A DNA stretch of 64,000 nucleotides from JARIHC01 sp035692985. GTDB taxonomy: Bacteria; Patescibacteriota; Saccharimonadia; Saccharimonadales; UBA4665. Of the stretch, positions 24,845 to 33,566 are shown piece by piece. Both the position numbers and the translations under genes were made by a program. The notes beneath the pieces are model-generated. The model saw only the letters and a list, made by a program, of their open reading frames with translations, was not told the DNA's origin and did no database searches. The DNA lies in assembly GCA_035692985.1 (NCBI GenBank), contig DASSHG010000005.1, forward strand, positions 44,237-108,236. Direction: 5' to 3'. Position 1 is the first letter of the stretch. Each line of letters starts with the position of its first letter.

Positions 24845-27305
24845 AGGTAAGCGTGCTATTTTTGCGTGCTACCTGAATAATATCACCTTTTGAGTATTTT
24901 TCATCAAGCATATCCAGGGCCACATGATCTTCTATGGTGTCCTGGATCAGGCGTCTGAGCGGCCGGACACCGTTATGGGCGTCGTAACCATGCTCCAATA
25001 AGTACTGCTTGGCACCTGTTTTGAGCTGAACGCTTAGGCCTTTCCTCTGTAACCGGTCTTTCAGTTCGTTTATCTGAAGGTCAATTATCTTGTAAATATC
25101 CTGTTTGGTCAGGGCGCGGAAAACGATGGTCTTATCGATGCGGTTGAGCAGTTCCGGCCGCAGCAATTTCTTGAGCTCGTCCTGGACGCGGTCGCTGTTG
25201 GTCTGGTGCAATTCCTCAAGATTCTTCAACTCGTCTTTTTTGGTGGCGCGGAAACCGAAACTGGCTTCTTTTTGCAGCTTGTCGGCACCGACGTTGCTGG
25301 TCATGATGATTATGGTATTGGTGAAATCAATCCGGCGGCCTTTGGCGTCTGTTATGTAACCGTCTTCCAGCAATTGCAGCATCATGTTGAATACGTCTGG
25401 ATGGGCCTTTTCGATCTCATCGAAGAGCACCAGGCTATAGGGTTGGCGGCGGATTTTATCCGTTAATTGGCCGCCGTCATCATAGCCAACGTAGCCGGCC
25501 GGAGCGCCAACCAAGCGCGAAATGTTGTGATGTTCGCCGAACTCGCTCATGTCAATCTTGACCAGCGCGTTTTCACTGCCGAAGAATTCACGGGCTAAGA
25601 CCCGTGCCAACTCTGTCTTGCCGACACCGGTCGGGCCCAGGAAAATAAATGAGCCGATCGGCCGCTTATCGGTTCCCACGCCACTGCGATTGCGGCGGAT
25701 AGCTTTGGCGACGGCCTCGACGGCCTCATGCTGGCCGACGATATATTTGCCTAATTCTTTTTCCAGCGTCAACAAATACTTGGCCTCGCTGCGGATTACT
25801 TTTTTCACCGGTACGCCGGTCATCCGGGCCACTACATCAGCCACGTCTTCGCTGGTGACGTTCAGCCGTCTGGCGTGCTTGCCGGCGGCCCGCTCTTTGG
25901 CCAGCTTCTCGTTAATCTGGGAAGCCCGCGTTTTAGCCCGCGCCGCCCGCTCATAATCTTCGGCGTCAACGGCCTCCTCAATCTGGGTATTAACCAGTTT
26001 CAACTCTTTTTGGAGCTTGCGGACTTCAGGACTGGTCTTGCCTTTGTCCACCCGCAAATGCGCCGAGGTTTCATCAATCAGGTCGATGGCTTTATCGGGC
26101 ATGTAGCGGTCATTGATGTAGCGCTTAGAAAGGTTAACGGCGTCTTCCAGCACTTCATCGCTCAATTTGACGCCGTGGAATTCTTCATAATGGCCGCGCA
26201 GGCCTTTTAAGATAGCCAGGGTTTCGCTAGGCGTGGTTTCCGGTACCTGGATCGGCTGGAAACGGCGCTCCAGGGCGGCGTCTTTCTCAATATGCTTGGT
26301 GTATTCAGCGGTGGTAGTGGCGCCAACAACTTGGATCTTGCCGCGAGCCAGGGCCGGCTTCAAGATATTACCGGCATCCATAGCGCCCTCGGCGGCGCCA
26401 GCGCCAACGATTAGGTGCAGCTCGTCAATAAATACAATGGTACGGTTGTCTTTTTCCAGTTCGGACATGACCTTTTTCAAGCGTTCCTCAAATTCGCCGC
26501 GATATTTGGTACCGGCGATCATGCCGGCCAAGTCCAACATAACTATGCGCTTGTCCAGCAAGCTGTCCGGCACGTCCTCGGCAACAATCCGTTGAGCCAA
26601 ACCCTCTACGATAGCCGTCTTGCCAACGCCCGGTTCGCCAATCAGAACCGGATTATTCTTGGTTCGGCGGTTCAAAATAGTAATAACCCTGCGGATCTGG
26701 TTATCGCGGCCTACTACCGGATCGAGCTTATTCTCCTGCGCTTGGGCGGTCAGGTCAGTGCCAAAAAAGTCCAGCGCGGTCTTTTTGGCTTTTTTGCCGG
26801 CGCGGCGCCCACGGCCGGTGCCGGCTTCGTTTTCCTCGTATTGCTGGCGGTTAAAGAATTGCTCCAACTCGCCCGTCAAACTCTCCACGTCAATGTTCAT
26901 GTCGCGCAGCAGCACGGTGGCACGGGCGTTCTTCTGGCTTAAAATACTGTATAAAATGTGCTCCGTGCCGCAATATTCCTGGGAATAATCTTGAGCTACG
27001 TCGTAAGCCATTTTCAGGGTAAGTTTGGCGGTTTCACTGAGACCTTTGGCCCCTACATTGATAACCAGTGTTTTCGGCGTCATATTAAGCGCCATGCGGG
27101 CCCGGTCGAGCGTCACGCCAGCGCCTTCCAGTACTTTGGACCCCATGCTGCCCTCTTGGGCCAGCACGCCCAGCAGCAAGTGCTCGGTACCCACGTAGGC
27201 GCTGCCGAAGCTGCGCGCTATGGCATCGGCGTGTTTCAGGCTCTGCAGGGCGTTATTTGTCAGGTGGTTCAGAAATTCTTGAAAATCAGGGGAATTGGAC
27301 ATCAT
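24825..27305 (-). CDS. clpC: ATP-dependent Clp protease ATPase subunit ClpC
   Basis: Hsp100 AAA+ unfoldase feeding ClpP. 826 aa: two N-terminal Clp repeats (1-150), AAA1 with Walker A GEPGVGKTAIVEG and Walker B VFIDELH, a middle domain with a UVR-like motif (EAVDAEDYERAARAKTRA), AAA2 with Walker A GPTGVGKTELARV and LVLFDEIEKAHPDVFN, and a C-terminal domain. The first two codons are both ATG (27305, 27302). GAAGGGAA lies about 10 nt upstream, so this gene has a normal leader, unlike clpP. A perfect CIRCE covers its promoter. Confidence 0.97.
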   Translation of the reverse strand: MMSNSPDFQEFLNHLTNNALQSLKHADAIARSFGSAYVGTEHLLLGVLAQEGSMGSKVLEGAGVTLDRARMALNMTPKTLVINVGAKGLSETAKLTLKMAYDVAQDYSQEYCGTEHILYSILSQKNARATVLLRDMNIDVESLTGELEQFFNRQQYEENEAGTGRGRRAGKKAKKTALDFFGTDLTAQAQENKLDPVVGRDNQIRRVITILNRRTKNNPVLIGEPGVGKTAIVEGLAQRIVAEDVPDSLLDKRIVMLDLAGMIAGTKYRGEFEERLKKVMSELEKDNRTIVFIDELHLIVGAGAAEGAMDAGNILKPALARGKIQVVGATTTAEYTKHIEKDAALERRFQPIQVPETTPSETLAILKGLRGHYEEFHGVKLSDEVLEDAVNLSKRYINDRYMPDKAIDLIDETSAHLRVDKGKTSPEVRKLQKELKLVNTQIEEAVDAEDYERAARAKTRASQINEKLAKERAAGKHARRLNVTSEDVADVVARMTGVPVKKVIRSEAKYLLTLEKELGKYIVGQHEAVEAVAKAIRRNRSGVGTDKRPIGSFIFLGPTGVGKTELARVLAREFFGSENALVKIDMSEFGEHHNISRLVGAPAGYVGYDDGGQLTDKIRRQPYSLVLFDEIEKAHPDVFNMMLQLLEDGYITDAKGRRIDFTNTIIIMTSNVGADKLQKEASFGFRATKKDELKNLEELHQTNSDRVQDELKKLLRPELLNRIDKTIVFRALTKQDIYKIIDLQINELKDRLQRKGLSVQLKTGAKQYLLEHGYDAHNGVRPLRRLIQDTIEDHVALDMLDEKYSKGDIIQVARKNSTLTYATVNE

Positions 27306-27354
27306 ATTTTTTGATTCCCTTCTAGCGAGGTCTTACTTAGGTTCGCTACCATCC

Positions 27355-27382
27355 ATTATAGCATTTAGCACTCTCGGGTCAA
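27355..27382 (-). promoter_or_regulatory. clpC promoter, -35 box inside CIRCE
   Basis: Minus strand: TTGACC (27382-27377), 16-nt spacer, perfect TATAAT (27360-27355). The -35 again occupies the start of the CIRCE spacer, as at clpP. Confidence 0.75.
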
Positions 27383-27391
27383 GAGTGCTAA
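27365..27391. promoter_or_regulatory. CIRCE operator (HrcA binding site) of clpC
   Basis: Perfect TTAGCACTC-N9-GAGTGCTAA. Identical arms to the element at clpP (7513-7539); only the spacer differs. Confidence 0.95.
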
Positions 27392-27415
27392 CTTTATTTT
27401 AATGGGTTTTAGAAA

Positions 27416-27634
27416 CTAGTTTATAGCTTCAGGCGGCCCGCCAATAAGCCGACGTATAAATCTTATTGGTAAGCTTGGAGCCGGCGGTTGTCGTTCAGGG
27501 TCTGCTAAACGAACGGCGGCATCAAGTCTTCGGCCAGGTCTCCTTAGGGGGTACCAGTCACCGGCACCATCCGCAGGGGGTCCACATTCAGCAGCATCAT
27601 AGGAGTTGGTTCGGCTATCAAGCGTTTCATCCAT
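27416..27634 (-). CDS. Possible small protein coupled to nusA, 72 aa
   Basis: Reading frame whose ATG (27634) overlaps the nusA stop (ATGGATGA), which would allow translational coupling. The product is acidic at the N-terminus (MDETLDSRTNSYDAAE) and rich in Pro and Arg afterwards; no domain is recognised. It could be a real coupled gene or chance; there is no independent ribosome site. A longer frame in the same phase (to 27823) lies inside nusA and is not credible. Confidence 0.3.
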   Translation of the reverse strand: MDETLDSRTNSYDAAECGPPADGAGDWYPLRRPGRRLDAAVRLADPERQPPAPSLPIRFIRRLIGGPPEAIN

Positions 27635-28835
27635 TACTATCACCCTCGCCGTGTTCTTCGATGGCTTCCAGCAAACTGTTTTCCAGCTCGCTTTTTTTCT
27701 TGAGCTTGGGTTGCTTGGGCAATTCTTTGGTCTTAGCCTCGCCAGTTTTATCGGCAGCCTCGGTCTTGGCCGGTACTTCAGCGGCTTCGCTGCTGCCCTG
27801 TTCGGCCTCGATATCGAGCTCATAACCCGTCAATTTACTGGCTAGGCGGACGTTCTGGCCGCTCTTACCAATCGCGATACTTTGCTGGTCTTCGGGAACA
27901 ATTACGCGGGCTTTCTTATTCTTTTCGTCAATCACTACTTTACTAACCTTGGTCGGGCTGAGCGCTTCGGCAATATATTCGGCGGGATCTTCTTTCCAGA
28001 CGATAATATCAATCTTTTCCTGCTCGCCAACTTCGCTCATCACGGCATTCACGCGCGTGCCGTGGCCGCCTACGAACGTACCGACCGGATCAACACCGGG
28101 TACGCTACTGGCAACGGCGATTTTGGTACGCACGCCGGCTTCGCGCGAAACTCCCTTAATTTCTACGGCACCGTTCTCCATTTCCGGCACCTCGCCGCGG
28201 AACAACCACTCAATAAACTCGGTGTTGCCGCGCGAGACTACTAATTGCGGCCCGCGGAAACTGCGCTCCACGTCTTTTAAGTAAACTTTCAGCCGCTGGC
28301 CGGGGTAATAGCGCTCGCCCTGGATCTGCTCGCTGCGCGGCATGATACCCTGGGCTTTGCCGAGGTCGATACGTACGATATTGCCCTCTACGCGGGACAC
28401 GGTAGCATTGATAACCGTACCGATTTTGTCCTGATACTCGTTAATGATGATTTCGCGCTCGGCTTCGCGCAACCGTTGCAAAATCACCTGCTTAGCGGTC
28501 TGGGCGGCTACCCGGCCGAACTCTTCGGCCTTTTCGTGGATTTCAATGGTTTCGCCTACTTTGGCGCTCTTCTTGCGAACCTGGGCTTCTGGCAAGCTGA
28601 TCTGCTCGCCCGGATGCTCCACTTTATCGACGATTTCTTTGGTGACATAAACGTCAATGTCGCCGGTGTTAAGATTCATTTCAACACGGATTTCTTGCTC
28701 GCGGTCGCCGTAATCGCGCCGGTAAGCGGCGGCCAGGGCCTGCTCAACCACTTCTTTAACCGAGTCTTCCGGCAAGTTCTTTTCCTCGGCGATGGTACGG
28801 ATGGCCAGCGCCAGCTGTTTCATATCTAAATCCAT
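27627..28835 (-). CDS. nusA: Transcription termination/antitermination factor NusA
   Basis: RNA polymerase-associated factor that promotes pausing and hairpin termination. 402 aa: N-terminal domain (1-130), S1 domain (GTVINATVSRVEGNIVRIDLGKAQG), then two KH domains (DPVGTFVGGHGTRVNAVMSE and VPEDQQSIAIGKSGQNVRLASKLTG), and an acidic/Lys-rich C-terminal tail. Ribosome site AAGGAA 5 nt before the ATG. No rimP homologue precedes it. The best promoter (28914-28942) lies upstream of a terminator-like hairpin at 28880-28903, so NusA could act on its own leader. Confidence 0.95.
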   Translation of the reverse strand: MDLDMKQLALAIRTIAEEKNLPEDSVKEVVEQALAAAYRRDYGDREQEIRVEMNLNTGDIDVYVTKEIVDKVEHPGEQISLPEAQVRKKSAKVGETIEIHEKAEEFGRVAAQTAKQVILQRLREAEREIIINEYQDKIGTVINATVSRVEGNIVRIDLGKAQGIMPRSEQIQGERYYPGQRLKVYLKDVERSFRGPQLVVSRGNTEFIEWLFRGEVPEMENGAVEIKGVSREAGVRTKIAVASSVPGVDPVGTFVGGHGTRVNAVMSEVGEQEKIDIIVWKEDPAEYIAEALSPTKVSKVVIDEKNKKARVIVPEDQQSIAIGKSGQNVRLASKLTGYELDIEAEQGSSEAAEVPAKTEAADKTGEAKTKELPKQPKLKKKSELENSLLEAIEEHGEGDSNG

Positions 28836-28879
28836 GTACGTTCCTTTTCTAGGTTAGTTTCCAAATTGTGTCTTTCATG

Positions 28880-28903
28880 AAAAAAGCCGACCACTTCGGC
28901 CGG
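28880..28903 (-). terminator. Intrinsic terminator between the 110-aa gene and nusA
   Basis: Minus strand CCGGCC-GAAGT-GGTCGG (one G-T pair) followed by C and TTTTTT. It lies 35 nt after the stop of the upstream gene and 45 nt before nusA. Because the likely nusA promoter is upstream of it, it may act as an attenuator in the nusA leader rather than, or as well as, ending the upstream transcript. Confidence 0.75.
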
Positions 28904-28913
28904 ACTTAATTCT

Positions 28914-28942
28914 AGTATAGCACAGCGTAATTCTATTTTAAA
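28914..28942 (-). promoter_or_regulatory. Predicted nusA promoter
   Basis: Minus strand: TTTAAA (28942-28937), 17-nt spacer, TATACT (28919-28914) with an extended TGC in front. Overlaps the last codons of the 110-aa gene. Predicted start lies a few bases before the hairpin at 28903. Confidence 0.5.
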
Positions 28943-29270
28943 TAGTAGACACGGCGCCTTCGGCGAAAGCGGCTATCTCGTCCTGGCGTCTCATACCGGC
29001 AAACTCGGCGTCCCACATAGAGTCACGCACCATCGCGAAATTCAACCTTACGCTGATAGCTTCCGTGGCCAGGTTCGCTTCTTCGGCAGTTAATTCAAGG
29101 ACTCCTTGGTCTTCTTCCTCACCCAATTTGGTTTTTAGGGCTTCTTCCTTCTCGCTGAGATTGCTCCCTTCCCATCCGCACACCTCTAGGCCTCTACGAA
29201 CACACTCGAGCACATCACGATCTTCTTGGTCGGATAAATCAAAAACAAGTTTTTCCTCTGTTGGCTTCAT
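28938..29270 (-). CDS. Hypothetical protein, 110 aa
   Basis: Small, strongly acidic, helical protein (DLSDQEDRDVLECVRRGLEVC, KEEALKTKLGEEEDQG, LTAEEANLATEAISVRL). No domain, signal or membrane segment recognised. Good ribosome site AAGGAAG 4 nt before the ATG. Divergent from the aminopeptidase gene. Confidence 0.7.
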   Translation of the reverse strand: MKPTEEKLVFDLSDQEDRDVLECVRRGLEVCGWEGSNLSEKEEALKTKLGEEEDQGVLELTAEEANLATEAISVRLNFAMVRDSMWDAEFAGMRRQDEIAAFAEGAVSTI

Positions 29271-29319
29271 AAAACTTCCTTACATTAATTATCTTTAGAT
29301 AAACACATTTTGTTTCTAT

Positions 29320-29349
29320 TTGTCAAGTTTATATCTGATGGGCTACACT
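29320..29349 (+). promoter_or_regulatory. Promoter of the M1 aminopeptidase gene
   Basis: TTGTCA (29320-29325), 18-nt spacer, TACACT (29344-29349), then 7 nt to the ATG. The 7 nt read GGAAGGG, but the predicted transcription start falls at or next to the ATG, so they are probably not transcribed. Confidence 0.5.
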
Positions 29350-29356
29350 GGAAGGG

Positions 29357-31927
29357 ATGCCCAAAAAAGTGCGCCGGCTGTACGAGCAGTTCCAGCCGGA
29401 AAATTATCAATTAGAGATCAAGCTTGATCGTGACAACATGTCATTTAGCGGCCGCGTGGTGGTGAGCGGCAAGAAAGTTGGCCGTCCATCCCAGCGCCTG
29501 ACCTTTCATCAGAAAGAGCTGAGAATCACCGCCGCGACCATCATCAAGCATGATAAAAAAGGCGACCGCGAGCTGCCGGTCAAGCGCATCAATAATCAGG
29601 ACACGCTGGACGAAGTGCGCCTGCACACGGGTGAAATGGTCTATCCCGGCGAATACACCGTGACCATAGGGTTTAATGGTAAGATCACTCCGGGTATGCA
29701 TGGTATTTATCCCTGTCCTTTCAACCATGAGGGTGAAACTAAAATGCTGCTGGCCACGCACTTTGAAAGCCACCATGCCCGCGAAGCATATCCTTGCATC
29801 GACGAGCCAGAAGCAAAAGCAACGTTTGATTTCACCTTGATATCGCCCAAAGACGAGCCAGCACTTTCCAATACGCCCGTCAAAAATCAGACAACCAAGG
29901 GCAAAAATACAATCACTACTTTTGAAACAACACCCCGAATGTCAAGCTATCTCCTGGCATTTGTAACCGGTGCAATGCATGCGAAAACAACCAAGACTAA
30001 AAGCGGAATAGAGGTAAGCGTTTGGGCGACTCTAGCCCAACCAATTGACTCATTAGATTTCGCGCTGGACACGGCAAAGCGCACCATAGAATATTTCGAA
30101 GATTATTTTAAAGTCCCTTACCCTTTGGCGAAATCCGACCATGTAGCCTTGCCAGATTTTTCAATGGGCGCCATGGAAAATTGGGGGTTGATTACTTATC
30201 GGGAGCGCTTGCTGGTCACCTATCCTAACGAGACATCACAGAGTACTAAAGAGATCGTTGCTATAGTTATAGCGCACGAAACTTCTCACCAGTGGTTCGG
30301 TAACTTAGTTACTATGCGCTGGTGGGACAATCTGTGGCTCAACGAGAGCTTCGCTAATATGATGGAGTACCAAGCAGTTGATGCCTTGTTCCCTGACTGG
30401 CAAATCTGGGATACTTTTATCAGTAGTGATGGCCTTTCGGCCCTGCGCCGTGATGCTACTGACGGCGTGCAGTCGGTCCAAACTATAATCAATCATCCTG
30501 ATGAGATTCATACGCTATTTGATCCGTCGATAGTTTATGGCAAAGGCGGCCGCTTGCTGTATATGCTTAAGAATTACATCGGCGAGGAAGCCTTCCGCCA
30601 AGGCTTAACCAATTATTTTACTAAGTACGCTTACCAAAATACCACTGGCAACGATTTATGGAGAGCATTGAGCGCTACAAGCCAGATAGACGTAGGTGGG
30701 TTTATGGAGCCCTGGTTAGAACGGTCAGGTTTCCCGGTTGTTAGTATTAAACAAGATGAAAAGTATATACAGCTCAGCCAAGAACATTTCCTGGATAACC
30801 CCGATAAATCCGACCCAGAGCGTATTTGGCCGGTACCGCTATTCCCTAATGACGACAATATCCCCGACCGCTTGGACAAGTCACAGTTAAGCTGCCAAAC
30901 CAAGAACAGTGATCTGGTACGCATAAATACCGGTGCTCGCGGGCACTACATGGTTAACTATGAGTCTGACGAGCAGCGCCAAGCACTTGCTGGCTTAGTA
31001 AAAAATAAGCAACTGGATAATGCGGAGCGGCTGATACTTTTAAATGATAGTAGTATGCTTGCCAAAGCTGGTTACCAAAGTTATGGCCACACGCTTAATT
31101 TACTGGGAGCATACTCCGGTGAAACAAACGAATCAGTATGGGGCGTTATAGCGTTAATATTAGGCGAAACTAAACGCTTTATAGATCTGGACGAAAAGTT
31201 AGAAGCGAAGATAAAAAACTTTGTTCGTAATTTGATAGCCAGTGAGCATAAGCGTCTCGGGTGGATAGAAAAGAAAGGTGAGTCGGCCGGCGACCAAAAA
31301 TTACGGGCTATGATTATTGGGCTTGGTGCCTATGCTGAGGAGCCGACGATTCTCAAGAAAGCTAAGCAGCTTTTTGAGTTTTACAAAAAAGAGGCTTCTG
31401 TGATTCCCGCCGAGCTGCGCAGCGACGTTTTTGGCGTCGTAATCAAGCACAAAGTGACTGGAGCATTCGATTATTTGCTTAGGCTGCACGATGGAACAAA
31501 AAACAGTGACCTGAAAAGTGATATTGCTGTGGCTATCACCTTGACCCGCTCGACCTCAGAAGCTAAAAAATTGCTCAACCGGCTAAAGGACACCAACGTT
31601 ATCAAGGCTCAAGACGCCGACCGATGGCTTATTTATTTACTCCGCAACCGCTGCATAAGAGAGGTTGCTTGGGATTGGATGGTCGCAAACTGGTCGTGGG
31701 TCGAAAAAACCTATAGCCACGAAGCAATCTATGACCATACGCCTCGTTATGCCGCCCTGATTTGCAACACTAAAAGTTGGGCTGAAAAATACGAGGAGTT
31801 TTTTGAGCCCAAACAAGATCAAGTCGCCCTGAAACGCACTATTCTGATTGCGATAGAGGAAATCAACAGCCGGGTTAAGTGGCTGGAGCGCGATTTAAGC
31901 TCCGTCCAGGATTTTTTTAAGAATTAA
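29357..31927 (+). CDS. M1 family zinc aminopeptidase
   Basis: Metallo-aminopeptidase removing N-terminal residues from peptides, 856 aa, close to the PepN/ERAP class. The exopeptidase motif GAMENWG (about residues 274-280) and the zinc site HETSHQWFGN with the second Glu in LWLNESFAN (about 310-340) are complete. An N-terminal beta saddle domain precedes them and a long helical ERAP1-like C-terminal domain follows. No signal peptide, so probably cytoplasmic peptide recycling, fitting an organism that imports amino acids. Its 3' end overlaps yraN by 4 nt in convergent orientation. Confidence 0.95.
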   Translation: MPKKVRRLYEQFQPENYQLEIKLDRDNMSFSGRVVVSGKKVGRPSQRLTFHQKELRITAATIIKHDKKGDRELPVKRINNQDTLDEVRLHTGEMVYPGEYTVTIGFNGKITPGMHGIYPCPFNHEGETKMLLATHFESHHAREAYPCIDEPEAKATFDFTLISPKDEPALSNTPVKNQTTKGKNTITTFETTPRMSSYLLAFVTGAMHAKTTKTKSGIEVSVWATLAQPIDSLDFALDTAKRTIEYFEDYFKVPYPLAKSDHVALPDFSMGAMENWGLITYRERLLVTYPNETSQSTKEIVAIVIAHETSHQWFGNLVTMRWWDNLWLNESFANMMEYQAVDALFPDWQIWDTFISSDGLSALRRDATDGVQSVQTIINHPDEIHTLFDPSIVYGKGGRLLYMLKNYIGEEAFRQGLTNYFTKYAYQNTTGNDLWRALSATSQIDVGGFMEPWLERSGFPVVSIKQDEKYIQLSQEHFLDNPDKSDPERIWPVPLFPNDDNIPDRLDKSQLSCQTKNSDLVRINTGARGHYMVNYESDEQRQALAGLVKNKQLDNAERLILLNDSSMLAKAGYQSYGHTLNLLGAYSGETNESVWGVIALILGETKRFIDLDEKLEAKIKNFVRNLIASEHKRLGWIEKKGESAGDQKLRAMIIGLGAYAEEPTILKKAKQLFEFYKKEASVIPAELRSDVFGVVIKHKVTGAFDYLLRLHDGTKNSDLKSDIAVAITLTRSTSEAKKLLNRLKDTNVIKAQDADRWLIYLLRNRCIREVAWDWMVANWSWVEKTYSHEAIYDHTPRYAALICNTKSWAEKYEEFFEPKQDQVALKRTILIAIEEINSRVKWLERDLSSVQDFFKN

Positions 31928-32268
31928 AAGACATTGTCCAAAAAACTGAGCACTGTGAAGTCCGGTCCACCCAGTTCTACTGCCGCCATCTGCGAGGGAC
32001 CGTGCCACTTGGATTCCACCAGCCAAGATGTGGCCGCGAAGCGCATTTGCCTGAGTTTTGTGGGCGTGATGGCCTCTAGCCCGCCGCCCTGGTCATCATT
32101 CCGCCGGTATTTTACTTCCACGAAATAGATAGTGCCGTCTTTTTCGGCGATGATATCGATTTCGCAGCGCGGCCGGCGCCAATTGCGCTCGATTATCTTG
32201 TAGCCGCGCATTTCCAGATAGGTGGCCGCGGCTTTTTCGGCACGGCGACCGGTCTCGGTTGAGCTCAT
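31924..32268 (-). CDS. yraN: UPF0102 protein YraN (predicted endonuclease fold)
   Basis: Small restriction-endonuclease-fold protein, 114 aa. TGRRAEKAAATYLEMRGYKI, NWRRPRCEIDIIAEKDGTIYFVEVKYR contains the conserved E-x-D...E-V-K nuclease-type core. Function in the family is unclear, probably nucleic-acid processing. TACAAT (with TGG in front) ends exactly 6 nt before the ATG at 32268, so this start and a leaderless mRNA are favoured over the much longer frame to 32484, which overlaps rnhB. Adjacent to rnhB as in many bacteria. Confidence 0.9.
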   Translation of the reverse strand: MSSTETGRRAEKAAATYLEMRGYKIIERNWRRPRCEIDIIAEKDGTIYFVEVKYRRNDDQGGGLEAITPTKLRQMRFAATSWLVESKWHGPSQMAAVELGGPDFTVLSFLDNVF

Positions 32269-32272
32269 CCGC

Positions 32273-32830
32273 TCATTGTACCAGAGCGGCGACGGGCTTG
32301 AAGCTACGACGGTGCAGGTCGGAGACGCCGTGAAGCTTGAGCCGCTCCAGGTGCATAGCCGTGCCATAACCGACGTGCCGCGCGAAACCATACTCCGGAT
32401 ATTTTTCCGCGACTTCTGCCATGTAATTATCGCGGGCGACCTTCGCCACGATGCTGGCCGCACTGACCACCGGAATAGTGTCATCGGCTTTCACTACGGC
32501 TCGAGTTTTAGAGTTATCCGCCAGAAAATTCAGGTTGCCGTCGATGATAATTTCGTCATACTCCAACATAATTTGTTCCAAGGCCCGTTCCATCGCGAGG
32601 CGCGTGGCGGCGGTCAGGCCGATTTCGTCAACTTCCGCCGGTTTCACCCAGCCTAGGCCAATTGCTACGGCCTGGACCTGAATCTCTGAGGCTAACCTTT
32701 CGCGCTGTTTTTTACTGAGTTTCTTGGAATCTTTCAGTCCGGCAATTGGTTCCGCCAATATCACCGCTCCCGCCACCAGCGGCCCCGCCCAACAGCCCCT
32801 GCCAACTTCATCAACCCCAACCGTAATCAT
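32273..32830 (-). CDS. rnhB: Ribonuclease HII
   Basis: Cleaves the RNA strand of RNA-DNA hybrids and single ribonucleotides in DNA. 185 aa. VGVDEVGRGCWAGPLVAGAV carries the first two catalytic acids, DSKKLSKKQRE is the substrate-binding motif, and IIDGNLNFL and SAASIVAKVARDNYM carry the remaining residues. TACAAT with an upstream TG ends 6 nt before the ATG at 32830, so the mRNA is probably leaderless. Confidence 0.96.
   Translation of the reverse strand: MITVGVDEVGRGCWAGPLVAGAVILAEPIAGLKDSKKLSKKQRERLASEIQVQAVAIGLGWVKPAEVDEIGLTAATRLAMERALEQIMLEYDEIIIDGNLNFLADNSKTRAVVKADDTIPVVSAASIVAKVARDNYMAEVAEKYPEYGFARHVGYGTAMHLERLKLHGVSDLHRRSFKPVAALVQ
32275..32280 (-). promoter_or_regulatory. -10 box (TACAAT) 6 nt before yraN
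   Basis: Minus-strand TGG-TACAAT, an extended -10, six bases, then ATG at 32268. It overlaps the stop region of rnhB. Confidence 0.5.
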
Positions 32831-32836
32831 GAGCCC

Positions 32837-32842
32837 ATTGTA
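32837..32842 (-). promoter_or_regulatory. -10 box (TACAAT) 6 nt before rnhB
   Basis: Minus-strand TGT-TACAAT, an extended -10, six bases, then ATG at 32830. It faces the plus-strand promoter at 32848-32875. Confidence 0.5.
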
Positions 32843-32847
32843 ACAGT

Positions 32848-32875
32848 TTGATACTCTGGTTATTTATGGTAAAAT
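32848..32875 (+). promoter_or_regulatory. Promoter of the small membrane-protein operon
   Basis: TTGATA (32848-32853), 16-nt spacer, TAAAAT (32870-32875) with an extended TGG. It drives the genes at 32955-33671 with a ~70-nt leader. Confidence 0.6.
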
Positions 32876-32954
32876 ATATTAGATTTGTTGAGCGATTTGT
32901 TGCTCCAGATCGATCTTTGACAGAGTAGAATTCGACCTTGTGGAGGGGCAAGTC

Positions 32955-33428
32955 ATGAGCGAAATCCGTAAAATGGGTTCCCGGTTTTGGGAACTCTACA
33001 GCAAAGAGACGATTTTTTTCGGCGGTGCGTTTATCGTGCTCGTCGCGGCGTTGCTTTCGCTGGTAGCCGGTGTCATTATTGGCTACCTTTGGATGGTTAT
33101 TACTGCCATCCAGTTGTGGAGTGAGGATCTGGCGCCATTCAGTTGGATTGAGAGCGACCGCCTGAAGTGGGGACTCATCGCAATGGCGCCCCTGACCGTA
33201 GTCGGTACTTGTATCGGCATAGGTGTCTGGGTGCTGGCTGCCCCATACTTCTTTTGGCGGAGCGTCCAACAGGATGTGACAAAGCGCCGCAAACAAATCG
33301 AAGAAGGTGATAAATACGTCGAACTCGACGAGCCGCGTCTGCGGAACTGGCTGATCGGCGTACCGGTTTACTATCTCTGCCTGGCAGGTACGATATTCGG
33401 CCTATATGCACTGCTTAAACCGAGATAA
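32955..33428 (+). CDS. Membrane protein, 157 aa
   Basis: No family recognised. Three hydrophobic segments at about residues 20-47, 73-97 and 130-152, with charged loops (RRKQIEEGDKYVELDEPRLRN). The ATG at 32955 is chosen because GGAGGGG lies 6 nt upstream; a GTG at 32940 would place that site inside the gene. It is followed by two tiny membrane proteins with equally strong ribosome sites, so the three form an operon. Confidence 0.7.
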   Translation: MSEIRKMGSRFWELYSKETIFFGGAFIVLVAALLSLVAGVIIGYLWMVITAIQLWSEDLAPFSWIESDRLKWGLIAMAPLTVVGTCIGIGVWVLAAPYFFWRSVQQDVTKRRKQIEEGDKYVELDEPRLRNWLIGVPVYYLCLAGTIFGLYALLKPR

Positions 33429-33438
33429 AGGAGTGTTT

Positions 33439-33546
33439 GTGCGCACTATCAAGATCATAGTCAGTCTCGTTGCTGCCAGCATCGTCGCTTTGGTAGTGAT
33501 GGATTTCTGGCCAAAACTAGCAAATTCCGGTAAGAGTCTCCGCTAG
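33439..33546 (+). CDS. Small membrane protein, 35 aa
   Basis: GTG start with AAGGAG 5 nt upstream. The product is a basic N-terminus (RTIK), one hydrophobic segment IIVSLVAASIVALVVM and a short polar tail DFWPKLANSGKSLR, a typical single-pass small protein with the N-terminus inside. It lies 10 nt after the 157-aa membrane gene. Function unknown. Confidence 0.6.
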   Translation: MRTIKIIVSLVAASIVALVVMDFWPKLANSGKSLR

Positions 33547-33566
33547 CGGAGCTACAAAGGAGAGGT

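Noticed and set aside
27416..27823. 135-codon frame overlapping the end of nusA
   Set aside because: Most of it lies inside the NusA KH/C-terminal coding region in another frame; only the part after 27634 is kept as a weak candidate.
32269..32484. 72-residue N-terminal extension of YraN
   Set aside because: It overlaps rnhB, has no similarity to the family, and would include the promoter that ends 6 nt before the conserved start.
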